Shown one piece after another: positions 1 to 8,499 of a stretch of 64,000 nt of DNA; positions within the stretch are counted from its first letter, which is position 1; every line of letters starts with the position of its first letter. The notes under the pieces are model-generated. The model searched no databases and had not been told where the DNA came from. It worked only from the letters and a program-made list of their open reading frames with translations. A program made the position numbers and the translations under genes. The stretch covers positions 310,001-374,000 of the forward strand of contig CAWKDZ010000001.1 in the NCBI GenBank assembly GCA_963848525.1, read 5' to 3'. The stretch is from JACCTU01 sp963848525 (GTDB taxonomy: Bacteria > Actinomycetota > Thermoleophilia > Gaiellales > Gaiellaceae).

Positions 1-1608
1 CCGTCGAACCGCGCGCGCGAGCTCGCAGCCGGCAGGCGCGCGCTGCAGAGCGGCGCCGACGCGGACGTGATCGCGCTCGGCCCCGCCGTGCCGATTTCGC
101 GTCGCTCGCAGATGGGCGTGCCGGTCGGCGTCCGCGACAACCTCACGCTCGCGCTGCGCGAGGGCCGGTACGACATCGTGCACGCGTTCGAGTCCGGCCT
201 ACCGAGCCTTTCGTACCTCGCGCTGCGCGAGGCGCAGACACTCGCGGTCGCGACGTTCCTCTCCCCCGAGCGCCTCGCGTACCCGCCGGGCAAGACGCAG
301 CGCGAGCGCCTGCTCACGCGCGTGGACGCGCTGCTCGTGACGAGCGAGCACGTGCGAGCTGCCGCAGCCGCGCGATTCCCCGGCGACTACGAGCTCGTCT
401 CCGAGGGCGTCGACACGAAGCGCTTCCGTCCGTCGGCGAAGCGTCCGCTGATCGTCCTGGAGTGGCGGCCGTCGGCCCGCCCCGTTGCCCGCGCAGTGCT
501 TCGGGCGCTGCGCGACCTGCCGGGCTGGGAGGCTGCCTTCATTCGCACGCGGACGATGTTCGGTCGTCCGTTCGTGCCGCGGGGCGTCGTCGACCGCGTT
601 TCGATCCGGACGCTCCGCAGCGGCGAGTCGCGCGCCGAGCTGCTGAACGAGGCCGCGATCTTCGTTCCGGCGCCGGGAGGGCTCGAGCGCCTGCGGCTGG
701 AGGCGGCCGCGGCGGGCGCCGCGATCGCCGACCCTCCGGGCGTCGACGAGCAGCCGGAGCTCGCGGCCGCGGCGGTCGCGCGCCTAGCCGAAGACGCAGA
801 GCATCGCGAGCGCGAGCAGCGCGCAGCGAGGGCGGCGGCCGAGCCCCAGAGCTTCGGCGCGGTCGCAGGCGAGCTCGACGAGCTGTACGCGCGGCTGGTG
901 CGCCGGCGCCGGCCGAGCCGCGACGACGACCCGCTCGCCGACAGGCCGTGGCTCCTCGCCGACCTGCACCTGCACACGAGCTGGTCGCACGACTGTCAGA
1001 TCGACGTGGAGGAGCTGCTCGACTACGCCGAGGAGCAGGGTCTCGGAGCGATCGCCGTCACCGACCACAACGTCTTCGGCGGGGCGCTCGAAGCCGTCGA
1101 GCTCGCGCGCGGCCGCGACCTGATCGTGATTCCCGGCGAGGAGGTGAAGACCGACACGCAGGGCGAGGTGATCGGGCTCTTCCTCCACGAGGAGATCCCG
1201 CGCGGAATGTCCTTCGCCGAGACGATCGCCGCGATCCGCGCGCAGAACGGCGTCGTCTACCTCCCGCACCCGTTCGACCGCATCCACACGTGCCCGGACC
1301 CGGCGACGGTGCACCGGCACATCGACGAACTCGACGTGCTCGAGGTCCACAACGCACGCCTGCTCTTCGAGGCCTACAACGACGAGGCGCTCCGGTTCGC
1401 CCGCAAGTACGGGATCACGATGGGCGCGGGCTCCGACGCGCACGTCCTCCAGGGCGTCGGCACCGGCGTCATGCGCATGCGCGCCTTCGAGGGTCGGGAC
1501 GAGTTCCTGCTCAGCCTCCGGACCGCGCAGGTGGAGCGCCGTCCACGGTCGCTGCTCTACCTCCAGTCGCTCAAGTGGGCGGCCCAAGCCAAGGAAAGGG
1601 TTCGCTGA
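1..1608 (+). CDS. Glycosyltransferase-PHP phosphoesterase fusion (5' partial)
   Basis: The frame is open from base 1, so the true start lies upstream. A GTG at 67 is only an internal candidate. The first ~280 residues look like a GT-B, family 4-type glycosyltransferase: a segment like the N-terminal Rossmann fold (YDIVHAFESGLP), then SEGVDTKRFRP, which resembles the domain linker, then a weak C-terminal half. From about base 955 a PHP (polymerase/histidinol phosphatase-like) metal-dependent phosphoesterase begins, with DLHLHTSWSHD, AVTDHN, LPHPFD and GAGSDAH supplying the expected His/Asp metal ligands. The C-terminus is at 1608. Glycosyl transfer and phosphoester hydrolysis in one chain suggest lipid or polysaccharide head-group work, but the substrate is unknown. 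The domain assignments are solid for PHP and moderate for the transferase. Confidence 0.75.
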   Translation, partial: PSNRARELAAGRRALQSGADADVIALGPAVPISRRSQMGVPVGVRDNLTLALREGRYDIVHAFESGLPSLSYLALREAQTLAVATFLSPERLAYPPGKTQRERLLTRVDALLVTSEHVRAAAAARFPGDYELVSEGVDTKRFRPSAKRPLIVLEWRPSARPVARAVLRALRDLPGWEAAFIRTRTMFGRPFVPRGVVDRVSIRTLRSGESRAELLNEAAIFVPAPGGLERLRLEAAAAGAAIADPPGVDEQPELAAAAVARLAEDAEHREREQRAARAAAEPQSFGAVAGELDELYARLVRRRRPSRDDDPLADRPWLLADLHLHTSWSHDCQIDVEELLDYAEEQGLGAIAVTDHNVFGGALEAVELARGRDLIVIPGEEVKTDTQGEVIGLFLHEEIPRGMSFAETIAAIRAQNGVVYLPHPFDRIHTCPDPATVHRHIDELDVLEVHNARLLFEAYNDEALRFARKYGITMGAGSDAHVLQGVGTGVMRMRAFEGRDEFLLSLRTAQVERRPRSLLYLQSLKWAAQAKERVR

Positions 1609-1631
1609 CCCCGAACTCGTAGGACCCCGCC

Positions 1632-2219
1632 GTGTCCGCCGTGCCGTCCGACGAAATCTCCGAGAAGTACCTGCAAAAAGCGATCTCCGAGACGAACGAG
1701 CTCGGGGACGAGATCGCGCGCGCCGCCCCCGAGGGCGCGGTCCCCGTGCTCGGCTCGGGCCACCCGCTCGCGGACGTGTTCCTGATCAAGTACGGGCCGC
1801 AGCCACCGGAGGTGCAGGAGGGCGTCGCGTTCTTCGGCCGGGCCGGCCAGGCCCTCCTGAAGTCGCTCCAGCGGCTGCGCGTCGACCCGATGGCCGTCTA
1901 CGGCACGAACTGCCTCAAGTTCGTCGGCCAGGACGAGGACGAGGCTCGCTCGCACGTGATCCGCGAGCTCCACATCGTGCAGCCGAAGCTCCTCGTCGTG
2001 ATGGGCGACGACGCGCGCGAGTTCGTCAACTCGCTCGCGTTCCCGCTTTCGAACCCGCTCGACGACCGCCTCGGCGAGCTGCAGCGGTTCACGCCGACGA
2101 TCGAGGGGCTCGTCGTGCCGGACATCGACGCCTCGCTCGACGAGCAGCCCGCGAAGACGCGCTTCTGGCAGGCGTTCAAGACGGTCGGGGCGTGGTGGGC
2201 CGAGCTGCCTCCGTATTAG
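1632..2219 (+). CDS. Divergent uracil-DNA glycosylase-superfamily protein
   Basis: A 195-residue protein with GTG start 23 bases after the previous stop. The layout follows family-4/5 UDGs: GSGHPLADVFLIKYGP in place of the motif-1 region, FFGRAGQALLKSL matching FVGPAGRMLDKAL of true family-4 enzymes, then YGTNCLKF and a PKLLVVMGDDA strand. The N-terminal CxxC-type cysteines that bind the 4Fe-4S cluster are absent, and the HPS catalytic motif is replaced by VVPDIDASLDEQP. It may be a non-catalytic nucleic-acid binding relative. A canonical family-4 UDG sits elsewhere in the window at 20118-20720 and serves as internal comparison. Superfamily membership is fairly clear, but activity is doubtful. 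Confidence 0.65.
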   Translation: MSAVPSDEISEKYLQKAISETNELGDEIARAAPEGAVPVLGSGHPLADVFLIKYGPQPPEVQEGVAFFGRAGQALLKSLQRLRVDPMAVYGTNCLKFVGQDEDEARSHVIRELHIVQPKLLVVMGDDAREFVNSLAFPLSNPLDDRLGELQRFTPTIEGLVVPDIDASLDEQPAKTRFWQAFKTVGAWWAELPPY

Positions 2220-3253
2220 CCGCGAACCGACGCCTCCTCGCAGCCGTCGCGCTGTTCGCAGTACTGCTCGCGTACTACGCGTTCTTCCGTTACGGGCCGA
2301 ACCTGCCGACGAACGCGGACGTCCTCTTCGTCGGCTTCGTGCTGATCCCGGCGATCTTCGGGCTCGTCTGGTTCGCGCTGCCCCTGCGCGAGTGGCGCGG
2401 ACTGCTGGGCGCCGGGATCGCGCTCGCCGTGCTCGCGATCGCCGCCGACCGCGGCGGCTTCGAGGTCGTCGCGAACTTCGCGAAGCTCGCGGCGGCGACG
2501 GCGGTCGCGTTCTGGTTCCTCCGCTACTTCGAGAGCGTCCTCTGGGTCGCCCTCGTCGCGCTGCTGATTCCGGTCGTCGACTCGTACTCGGTCTGGCGCG
2601 GCCCGACCGCGCACATCATCAGCGAGCGCCCGGAGGTCTTCTCGGCGCTCTCGTTCTCGTTTCCGCTCAGCGGCGAGCGGCAGGTGTTCATCGTCTGGCG
2701 CGAGCCCCTCGACGGGCCGACGACGTACGACGTCGAGCGCGAGCCGGGCGGGCAGCGCAACGACGCGCCGCTCCGCGATCGCGACGGCGACCGCGACGTC
2801 GGCTTCGGCGAGGGCGGGCTCGACGCGGGCCGCGACTACCTCTACCGGATCCTCGCCCTGGGCGGTGGCGAGGCGGTGGCGCGGGCCGACGCGGATGACG
2901 TCAACGACGGCGTGCAGCAGCAACAGTCCGGCGTGGCGAGCCGCGACATGCCGCTCGACGTCAGGGTCGAGAGCGTCGACTCGACTGCGAAGCTCGGGCT
3001 CCCCGACCTGCTCTTCTTCGCGCTCTTCCTCGCCGCAGCGGACCGCTTCGGGCTCAGGCGCGGCGTCACCTGGCTGGCGATGGCGCTCTCGATCGGCGTG
3101 ACGCTCGCCGCCACCTACTGGTTCGGCGTGGACGGCCTCCCGGCCCTGCCGCTGCTTGCCTTCGGCTTCCTGATCCCGAACGCGGACCTGCTCTGGCGCG
3201 CTTTCAGAACCCGGGGAGGCGAGCCTGCAGGGGCGAACTCGCCTCCCCCGTGA
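2192..3253 (+). CDS. Presenilin/SPP-like (A22) membrane protease candidate with inserted domain
   Basis: A 353-residue polytopic membrane protein overlapping the end of the preceding gene by 28 bases. Hydrophobic segments lie near residues 15-32, 44-63, 70-85, 94-110, 114-130, 268-285, 290-309 and 315-332. Three motifs appear in the order of A22 intramembrane aspartyl proteases: VVDSYSVWRGPT at ~128-139 (the YD motif of TM6, Asp130), LGLPDLLFF at ~268-276 (the GxGD motif of TM7, Asp272) and LPALPLL at ~316-322 (the PAL motif of TM9). The two aspartates are separated by a ~110-residue soluble insert (~155-262) whose pattern VWREP...TTYDVERE...DYLYRILAL resembles a fibronectin-III-like beta domain. 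GLPD replaces GLGD. The family call rests on motif order and topology only; substrate unknown. Confidence 0.55.
   Translation: MVGRAASVLAANRRLLAAVALFAVLLAYYAFFRYGPNLPTNADVLFVGFVLIPAIFGLVWFALPLREWRGLLGAGIALAVLAIAADRGGFEVVANFAKLAAATAVAFWFLRYFESVLWVALVALLIPVVDSYSVWRGPTAHIISERPEVFSALSFSFPLSGERQVFIVWREPLDGPTTYDVEREPGGQRNDAPLRDRDGDRDVGFGEGGLDAGRDYLYRILALGGGEAVARADADDVNDGVQQQQSGVASRDMPLDVRVESVDSTAKLGLPDLLFFALFLAAADRFGLRRGVTWLAMALSIGVTLAATYWFGVDGLPALPLLAFGFLIPNADLLWRAFRTRGGEPAGANSPPP
3213..3248. terminator. Bidirectional hairpin between convergent genes
   Basis: GGGGAGGCGAG at 3213-3223 pairs perfectly with CTCGCCTCCCC at 3238-3248 across a 14-base loop. It overlaps the last codons of the presenilin-like gene and lies just before the convergent rlmD stop (3257). 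There is no long T-run, as is common in GC-rich actinobacteria. Confidence 0.6.
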
Positions 3254-3256
3254 TCC

Positions 3257-4639
3257 CTACGCCTCCCGAACCGCGCCGGATTGCTCGAGCAGCGCGACGC
3301 ACTCGACGTGCGGCGTGTGCGGGAACATGTCGACCGGCTGCGCCCGTCTGAGCTCGTAGCCCCAGTCGGCGCGCAGCGTCTTCAGGTCGGACGCGAGCGT
3401 GGTCGGGTTGCACGACACGTAGACGATGCGGCGGGCGCCGATCCGGCCGAGCCGACGGAGCGCCTTGCCCGCGAGGCCCGCGCGCGGGGGATCGACGACG
3501 ACGACGTCGGGAGAGCCCGAGCGTTCGCGCAGCTCCTCGACCGCCTGGCCGACGTTCCCCGCGAAGAACGCCGCGTTCGTGATCCCGTTCAGGTCGGCGT
3601 TCTCGAGCGCGCGCGCGACCGACTCCTCGGAGACCTCGAGCCCCCAGACGGTGAGCGAGTCCCGCGCCAGCGTGAGGCCGATCGTGCCGATGCCGCAGTA
3701 GAGGTCCCAGACCGTCTCCGCGCCTGTCAGGGCCGCGTATTCCCGCGCGAGCCCGTAGATGCGCTCGGCCATCTCGGTGTTCGTCTGCAGGAAGGCGTTC
3801 GGGCTGACTCGGAAGCGGAGACCGCCGAGCTCCTCCTCGATCGCGTCCTCGCCCCAGAGCAGGCGCGTCGGCAGGTTCGTGACCTCGGCCGGCGTGTCGT
3901 TGATCGCCCAGTGCACGGAGCGCACCTCGGGGAAGCGCCGCAGCACCTCGACGAAGTAGCCGGTCTCGAAGCGCTCGCCGGGCGCCGTCACGAGCTGGAC
4001 GAGCGCCTGACCGGTGTTGCGCCCCTCGCGCACGACGAGGTGGCGCAGGTAGCCGCGCTGCGTCGCCTGGTCGTACGCCTGGAGCCCTTCCTCGCGCGCC
4101 CACGCGCGCACGGCGTTCCGGATCGCGTTGCCGAGGTCGGTCGTGAGCCAGCACCGCTCGACCTCGAGCACCTCGTCCCAGCGACCGGCCTTGTGGAAGC
4201 CGAGGGTCGCCCCGTCCTCGTACTGCGTGAACGAGTACTCGAGCTTGTTGCGGTAGCCGAAGACCGACGCGGCCGGGACGATCGGCTCGAGAGGCGCGTC
4301 GGCGAAGCCGCCCAGTCGCCGCAGCGCATCGGCGACCTGGTCGGCCTTCGAGCGCAGCTGCGCCTCGTACGCGAGGTCCTGGAACCTGCAGCCGCCGCAC
4401 GCGGGGTAGTGCGCGCACGGCGCGTCGACGCGGTTCGGCCCCGGCACGAGCACTTCGGTCGCGAGCGCCTCCGCGTGGTTGCGCTTCACCTTCGTGACCC
4501 GCGCGCGAACGGTGTCTCCCGGCAACCCGCGGCGAACGAAGACGACGAACCCGTTCAGGCGGGCGACGCCGTTGCCGCCGTACGCCAGGGAGTCGACGTG
4601 CAGCTCGAGCTCCTGGTCAATGGCGACCGGCGGCGCCAT
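3257..4639 (-). CDS. rlmD: 23S rRNA (uracil-1939-C5)-methyltransferase RlmD/RumA family
   Basis: A 460-residue class I SAM methyltransferase that methylates uracil in 23S rRNA (TrmA/RumA family). An N-terminal TRAM-type RNA-binding domain (~10-65) precedes the iron-sulfur motif with Cys75, Cys81 and Cys84 (CAHYPACGGC). The methyltransferase domain has WDLYCGIGTIGL (SAM loop), VVDPPRAGL and YVSCNPTTLASDL, the last carrying the catalytic cysteine. The start was set at ATG 4639 because its first base is the last base of the upstream permease stop (TGATG), implying translational coupling. An in-frame extension upstream exists but only mirrors the permease gene. Which uridine is modified cannot be decided from sequence alone, because RlmC, RlmD and TrmA look alike. 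Confidence 0.85.
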   Translation of the reverse strand: MAPPVAIDQELELHVDSLAYGGNGVARLNGFVVFVRRGLPGDTVRARVTKVKRNHAEALATEVLVPGPNRVDAPCAHYPACGGCRFQDLAYEAQLRSKADQVADALRRLGGFADAPLEPIVPAASVFGYRNKLEYSFTQYEDGATLGFHKAGRWDEVLEVERCWLTTDLGNAIRNAVRAWAREEGLQAYDQATQRGYLRHLVVREGRNTGQALVQLVTAPGERFETGYFVEVLRRFPEVRSVHWAINDTPAEVTNLPTRLLWGEDAIEEELGGLRFRVSPNAFLQTNTEMAERIYGLAREYAALTGAETVWDLYCGIGTIGLTLARDSLTVWGLEVSEESVARALENADLNGITNAAFFAGNVGQAVEELRERSGSPDVVVVDPPRAGLAGKALRRLGRIGARRIVYVSCNPTTLASDLKTLRADWGYELRRAQPVDMFPHTPHVECVALLEQSGAVREA

Positions 4640-5391
4640 CACGTGATGTCGCGTCGGCGCGTGCGCACCGTTCCGGCCGCGCCGAGCAACGCGATCCAGC
4701 CGAGCGCGACGGCGATCCCGCCTTCGTACGAGAGCAGGTCCTCCCCGCCCGTGCCGTCGGCCGCGTCGAGCGCGCGGAAGGGCAGGTACGGCGTCGCCCA
4801 GTCGACGTCGATCAGCCCGAAGAGGCCGGGCAGCAGCGTCTCGCCGAGGAAGATCCAGACGAGCGTCCCGACGAGCGCCGCGACCTGGCTGTGCACGACC
4901 GACCCGATCGCGACGCCGAGCAGCGCCCAGAGCGCCGCGGACAGGAACTGCTGGGCCGTGCGTTCCCAGAGCTCCGCGTCGCCGACGTGCGTCTCCACGT
5001 CGATGATCGCGAACCACGTCAGAGCCATGGCCGCGACGATCACGAGCGACAGGAGCGCGAAGCCGAGTGCGATCACCGTCCCGGTGATCGCCTTCGCCGC
5101 GAGGACACGCTCGCGGTGCGGCTCGGTCAGGAACGTCGGAGTCACCGTGCCGTGCCGGAACTCTGCGGTCACGATCGTGATCCCGAGGAGGATCGCGAGC
5201 AGGACCGCGATCCCGACCGATTCGACCAGGCCGAGCTGGTGGTCGAGCGTCGCGCGGGTCGCATCGTCCTCGGCCGATCCGATCGTGCCGGCGACGGCGA
5301 CCCCCGTCAGGAGCACGATCACGACCAGATACGCCCACCAGGAGCGCACCGTCCGCACCTTCAACCACTCCGAACGGAGCTGCGCGGTCAC
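4639..5391 (-). CDS. ABC transporter permease (ABC-2 type)
   Basis: A 250-residue membrane protein with about six hydrophobic segments in the layout of ABC-2 type permeases: an N-terminal cytoplasmic start (MTAQLRSEWLKVRTVRSWW), a first helix, then a cluster of helices to the C-terminus and a basic tail. EFRHGTVTPTFLTEP after TM2 is the familiar cytoplasmic motif of this exporter class. GTG start at 5391 overlaps the stop of the ATPase gene by four bases (GTGA), so the two form a transporter. Substrate not predictable; such pairs often export lipids, antibiotics or peptides. Confidence 0.8.
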   Translation of the reverse strand: MTAQLRSEWLKVRTVRSWWAYLVVIVLLTGVAVAGTIGSAEDDATRATLDHQLGLVESVGIAVLLAILLGITIVTAEFRHGTVTPTFLTEPHRERVLAAKAITGTVIALGFALLSLVIVAAMALTWFAIIDVETHVGDAELWERTAQQFLSAALWALLGVAIGSVVHSQVAALVGTLVWIFLGETLLPGLFGLIDVDWATPYLPFRALDAADGTGGEDLLSYEGGIAVALGWIALLGAAGTVRTRRRDIT

Positions 5392-6275
5392 TCGGTCGTC
5401 TCTCCCCCGGTCAGCTCCATGAAGACCTCCTCGAGCGTCGCGCGCTCGACGCTCAGCTCGTGCAGGACGATCCCGTTCGCAGCGGCGAGCTCGCCGACGC
5501 GCTCGGGCTCCAGCTCGACGGCGAACGTGTTGCCGTCGAGCGTCGTTGCCTCGGCACCCTGCGCGGCGAGGAGCTCCGTCAGGCGGCCCGCGTCGGGGCT
5601 CCGAACCCGCGTCGCTCCTCGCGCGCCCGCGAGCACCTCCGCGATCGGCGCCTGCTGCACCAGCTTGCCGCGGTGGATGATCACGACGCGATCGACGGTC
5701 TGAGCGACCTCGGAGAGCACGTGGCTGGAGAGCAGGATCGTCCGCCCCTCGCCGGCGAGCGAGCGCAGGAGGTCGCGCAGCCAGCGAATCCCGGCCGGGT
5801 CGAGGCCGTTCGCCGGCTCGTCGAGGACGAGCACCTCGGGGTCGCCGAGGAGCGCGCAGGCGAGCCCGAGCCGCTGCCGCATCCCGAGCGAGTAGCCCTT
5901 CACCCGCCGCTTCGCTGCCGCGGTCAGCTCGACGAGGGTGAGCACCTCGTCGACGCGCGAGGGCGGAACGCGCGCGGCCGCGGCCAGCACGCGCAAGTGG
6001 TTCCGGCCCGAGCGCCCGGGGTGCACCTCGCTGGCTTCGAGCACCGCGCCGACGCGGTGGAGCGGGCGGTCGAGGTCGCGGTACGGAACGCCGAGCACCG
6101 TCGCGCTGCCCGCGTCGGGATGCACGAGCCCGAGCACCGAGCGCAACGTCGTCGACTTCCCCGCTCCGTTCGGCCCGAGAAAGCCCGTGATCGTCCCCGG
6201 CTCGACGCTGAAGCTGAGGCCGGCGACGGCCTGCGTCTTCCCGTAGCGCTTGCTGAGACCTTCGACCTGGATCAA
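5388..6275 (-). CDS. ABC transporter ATP-binding protein
   Basis: A 295-residue ATPase partner of the permease at 4639-5391. Walker A GFLGPNGAGKSTT, signature YSLGMRQRLGLACAL and Walker B EVLVLDEPANGLDP are all present, followed by the H-loop in ILLSSHVLSE. The C-terminal ~80 residues form the small extra domain typical of exporters of the CcmA/DRA type. The start was placed at TTG 6275, which overlaps the upstream YjbQ stop, giving MIQVEGLSKRYGKT; no ATG or GTG fits. Confident as an exporter ATPase. Confidence 0.85.
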   Translation of the reverse strand: MIQVEGLSKRYGKTQAVAGLSFSVEPGTITGFLGPNGAGKSTTLRSVLGLVHPDAGSATVLGVPYRDLDRPLHRVGAVLEASEVHPGRSGRNHLRVLAAAARVPPSRVDEVLTLVELTAAAKRRVKGYSLGMRQRLGLACALLGDPEVLVLDEPANGLDPAGIRWLRDLLRSLAGEGRTILLSSHVLSEVAQTVDRVVIIHRGKLVQQAPIAEVLAGARGATRVRSPDAGRLTELLAAQGAEATTLDGNTFAVELEPERVGELAAANGIVLHELSVERATLEEVFMELTGGETTE

Positions 6276-6670
6276 CGCAGCGCCGTCACATAGACCGTGC
6301 GGTCCCGGGGACCGTCGAACTCGCAGAAGAAGATCCCCTGCCAGGTGCCGAGGGCGAGCCGGCCGCCGTCGACGGGAACGACGACCTGCTGCCCGGCCAG
6401 CGCCGCGCGCACGTGCGAGGGCGCGTTCGGCCCGTCCGGATCCTCCACGTGCTCCCAGGACCACTCGTCGCCGACGATCCGAGCGAGCGCCGCCTCGAGG
6501 TCGCGCGCGACGGCGGGATCAGCGTGCTCGTTGATCGTCAGGCCCGCGGTCGTGTGTGGCACGAACACGAGCGCCGCCGACGCGTCCGCGCCGTCGAGCG
6601 CCTCCTCGACCTGGCGCGTGATCTCGACGAGCTGGGTGCGGCCCTCGGTCCGGAGGCGAATCTCGCGCAT
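6272..6670 (-). CDS. YjbQ / secondary thiamine-phosphate synthase family protein
   Basis: A 132-residue single-domain protein of the YjbQ (UPF0047) family: VFVPHTTAGLTINEHADP, GDEWSWEHVEDPDGPNAPSHVRA (a His/Asp-rich stretch) and LGTWQGIFFCEFDGPR are diagnostic. Some homologues restore a thiamine auxotroph by slowly joining the thiamine precursors, but the physiological role is not settled. ATG start at 6670, sharing a ~20 bp divergent spacer with the peptidase gene at 6691. It is the first gene of the leftward YjbQ-ABC-RlmD operon. Confidence 0.85.
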   Translation of the reverse strand: MREIRLRTEGRTQLVEITRQVEEALDGADASAALVFVPHTTAGLTINEHADPAVARDLEAALARIVGDEWSWEHVEDPDGPNAPSHVRAALAGQQVVVPVDGGRLALGTWQGIFFCEFDGPRDRTVYVTALR

Positions 6671-6690
6671 CTGACTATCCTACGAACCCG

Positions 6691-8184
6691 ATGACGAGCG
6701 CCGCCCCTGCGTCCGCCCGCGACCTCGACGCGTACCGGGCGCGCGCCGATCGCTTCATCGCGCGGCTCGACGAGGAGTACTACCTTCACTTCGCGGGGCA
6801 CAAGGAGAAGCTCGAGCTCGAGCCGATCTACGACGAGTTCGCCGACCTGACGACGATCGAGCAGGCGCGCTCGATCGGCGCGGCGGTGAACGGCAGCGCC
6901 TCGATCCGCGAGCTCTGGCGCTTCGCGTGCGAGGGCTACCTCGGCCAGCTGACGAAGAAGCTCGAGGAGCAGCTGGCGGCGGCCGAGGCCGGGTTGACGG
7001 CGACGATCGACGGCGAGGAGATCCCGTACCGGATGCTGAAGCCGACGATCATGAACGAGCCCGACCGCGGCAAGCGCGAGCGGGTCGAGCGCGTGCGGAA
7101 CGAGCTCGTCGAGGAGCACCTGAACCCGCTCTACCTGGAGGCGCACGCGCGCACGCGTGCTGCGGTCGGCGAGCTCGGCGCGACCAACTACTTCGAGCTG
7201 TACAAGGGCTTCGGGTTCGACCTCGAGTCGCTCGCCGAGCAGTGCCGCAGCTTCCTCGCCTCGACCGAGCGCGTGCACGAGCAGATCGTCGACAAGCTCT
7301 TCCGCGCGCGCGTCGGCATGCCGCTCGCCCAGGCCGAGCGCTGGGACAAGGACCGGATGATGCGCGCGACGACGTGGGACGACGGGTTCCCGGCGGACAG
7401 GATGGTGCCCGCGCTCCGGGAGACGCTGCGCGACCTCGGCGTCGACCTCGACGGCCAGGAGAACGTCCACCTCGACGTGGAGAACCGGCCGCTCAAGGAC
7501 CCGCGCGCGTTCTGCGTCCCGATCGAGGTGCCGGAGAAGGTCATGCTCGTGATCAAGCCGACCGGAGGGCCGGACGACTGGCACGCGCTCTTCCACGAGG
7601 CCGGTCACGCGGAGCACTTCGCGCACACGTCCGCCTCCCTCCCGGTCGAGAACCGCCGGCTCGGCGACAACGCGGTCACCGAGGGCTGGGCGATGCTGCT
7701 CGAGCACCTGACGTCCGAGCCCGGCTGGCTCTCGAAGATGCTCGACTTCCCGCGCCCGCACGACTACGCGGCCGAGGACGCCGCCGTGCTCGTCTACTTC
7801 GTCCGCCGCTACTGCGCGAAGCTGCTCTACGAGCTCGAGTTCCACCAGTCCGACGACCCGACCGCGTTCAGGTCGCGCTACGTCGAGCTCCAGGCCGACG
7901 CGCTCAAGATCACACCGGCGTCGGAGGACTACCTCTGGGACATGGACGGCGGCTTCTACGTCCACGCGTACCTGCGTGCGTGGGCGCTCGAGGCGCAGCT
8001 GCGCTCGTTCCTGCGCGAGAAGTTCGGCACCGACTGGTTCAAGCAGCAGTCGGCGGGCTCGCTGATCCGCGAGCTCTGGTCGGAAGGCCAGCGGATGAAC
8101 GCCGACGAGCTCCTCCGCGAGGTCACCGGCGGCAAGCTCGAGCTCGAGTCGGTCGCCGAACGCATCCGCGAGACCGCGGCGTAA
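6691..8184 (+). CDS. M3-like zinc metallopeptidase
   Basis: A 497-residue, mostly helical protein with a gluzincin zinc site: HEAGH at residues ~302-306 (FHEAGHAEHFAH), with the third ligand likely Glu331 in EGWAMLLEHL, about 25 residues later. The helical N-terminal half and the long C-terminal helices fit the M3 (oligopeptidase F/thimet) fold, shorter than typical 600-700-residue members. No signal peptide, so it is probably cytoplasmic and degrades oligopeptides. ATG start at 6691. It stands alone, divergent from yjbQ. Confidence 0.75.
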   Translation: MTSAAPASARDLDAYRARADRFIARLDEEYYLHFAGHKEKLELEPIYDEFADLTTIEQARSIGAAVNGSASIRELWRFACEGYLGQLTKKLEEQLAAAEAGLTATIDGEEIPYRMLKPTIMNEPDRGKRERVERVRNELVEEHLNPLYLEAHARTRAAVGELGATNYFELYKGFGFDLESLAEQCRSFLASTERVHEQIVDKLFRARVGMPLAQAERWDKDRMMRATTWDDGFPADRMVPALRETLRDLGVDLDGQENVHLDVENRPLKDPRAFCVPIEVPEKVMLVIKPTGGPDDWHALFHEAGHAEHFAHTSASLPVENRRLGDNAVTEGWAMLLEHLTSEPGWLSKMLDFPRPHDYAAEDAAVLVYFVRRYCAKLLYELEFHQSDDPTAFRSRYVELQADALKITPASEDYLWDMDGGFYVHAYLRAWALEAQLRSFLREKFGTDWFKQQSAGSLIRELWSEGQRMNADELLREVTGGKLELESVAERIRETAA

Positions 8185-8197
8185 GCGGTCCCGAGTC

Positions 8198-8425
8198 GTG
8201 CTGCTCGGCCTCGTCTGTGTGGTTCGGGGTGGGCACCGTTGGCAGACGACGAGGGACAACGCCGGCTCGATCACGTCGTGCGCTCGGTGCGGGTCCTTAC
8301 GTCATCTTCGCTCCGCGTCGGCCGACGACGCCTCCTTCTTGATGCACACCGACGTGGCCGCGGAGTTCGGCCGTCGGCCCACCCGCGGGTCGGAACACGT
8401 CGATCTCGACGGCGCTCCCGACTGA
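8198..8425 (+). CDS. Small putative zinc-ribbon-like protein
   Basis: A 75-residue ORF from GTG 8198 to TGA 8425, in the 315 bp gap between the peptidase and the GTPase gene. It carries VCVVRGGHRW, then about 15 residues later SCARCGSLR, a Cys...His-Arg-Trp...CxxC layout seen in very short actinobacterial zinc-binding proteins. The tail (HTDVAAEFGRRP) is polar and unrecognised. Support is the motif and the lack of any competing gene. A decayed remnant is the alternative. Confidence 0.45.
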   Translation: MLLGLVCVVRGGHRWQTTRDNAGSITSCARCGSLRHLRSASADDASFLMHTDVAAEFGRRPTRGSEHVDLDGAPD

Positions 8426-8499
8426 GCGGCTTCGCTACGACCGATAGACCTCCCCGCGCGGCCAGGGTCTCCGTCTGCGTGGCTGAATAGGCTGTATGC

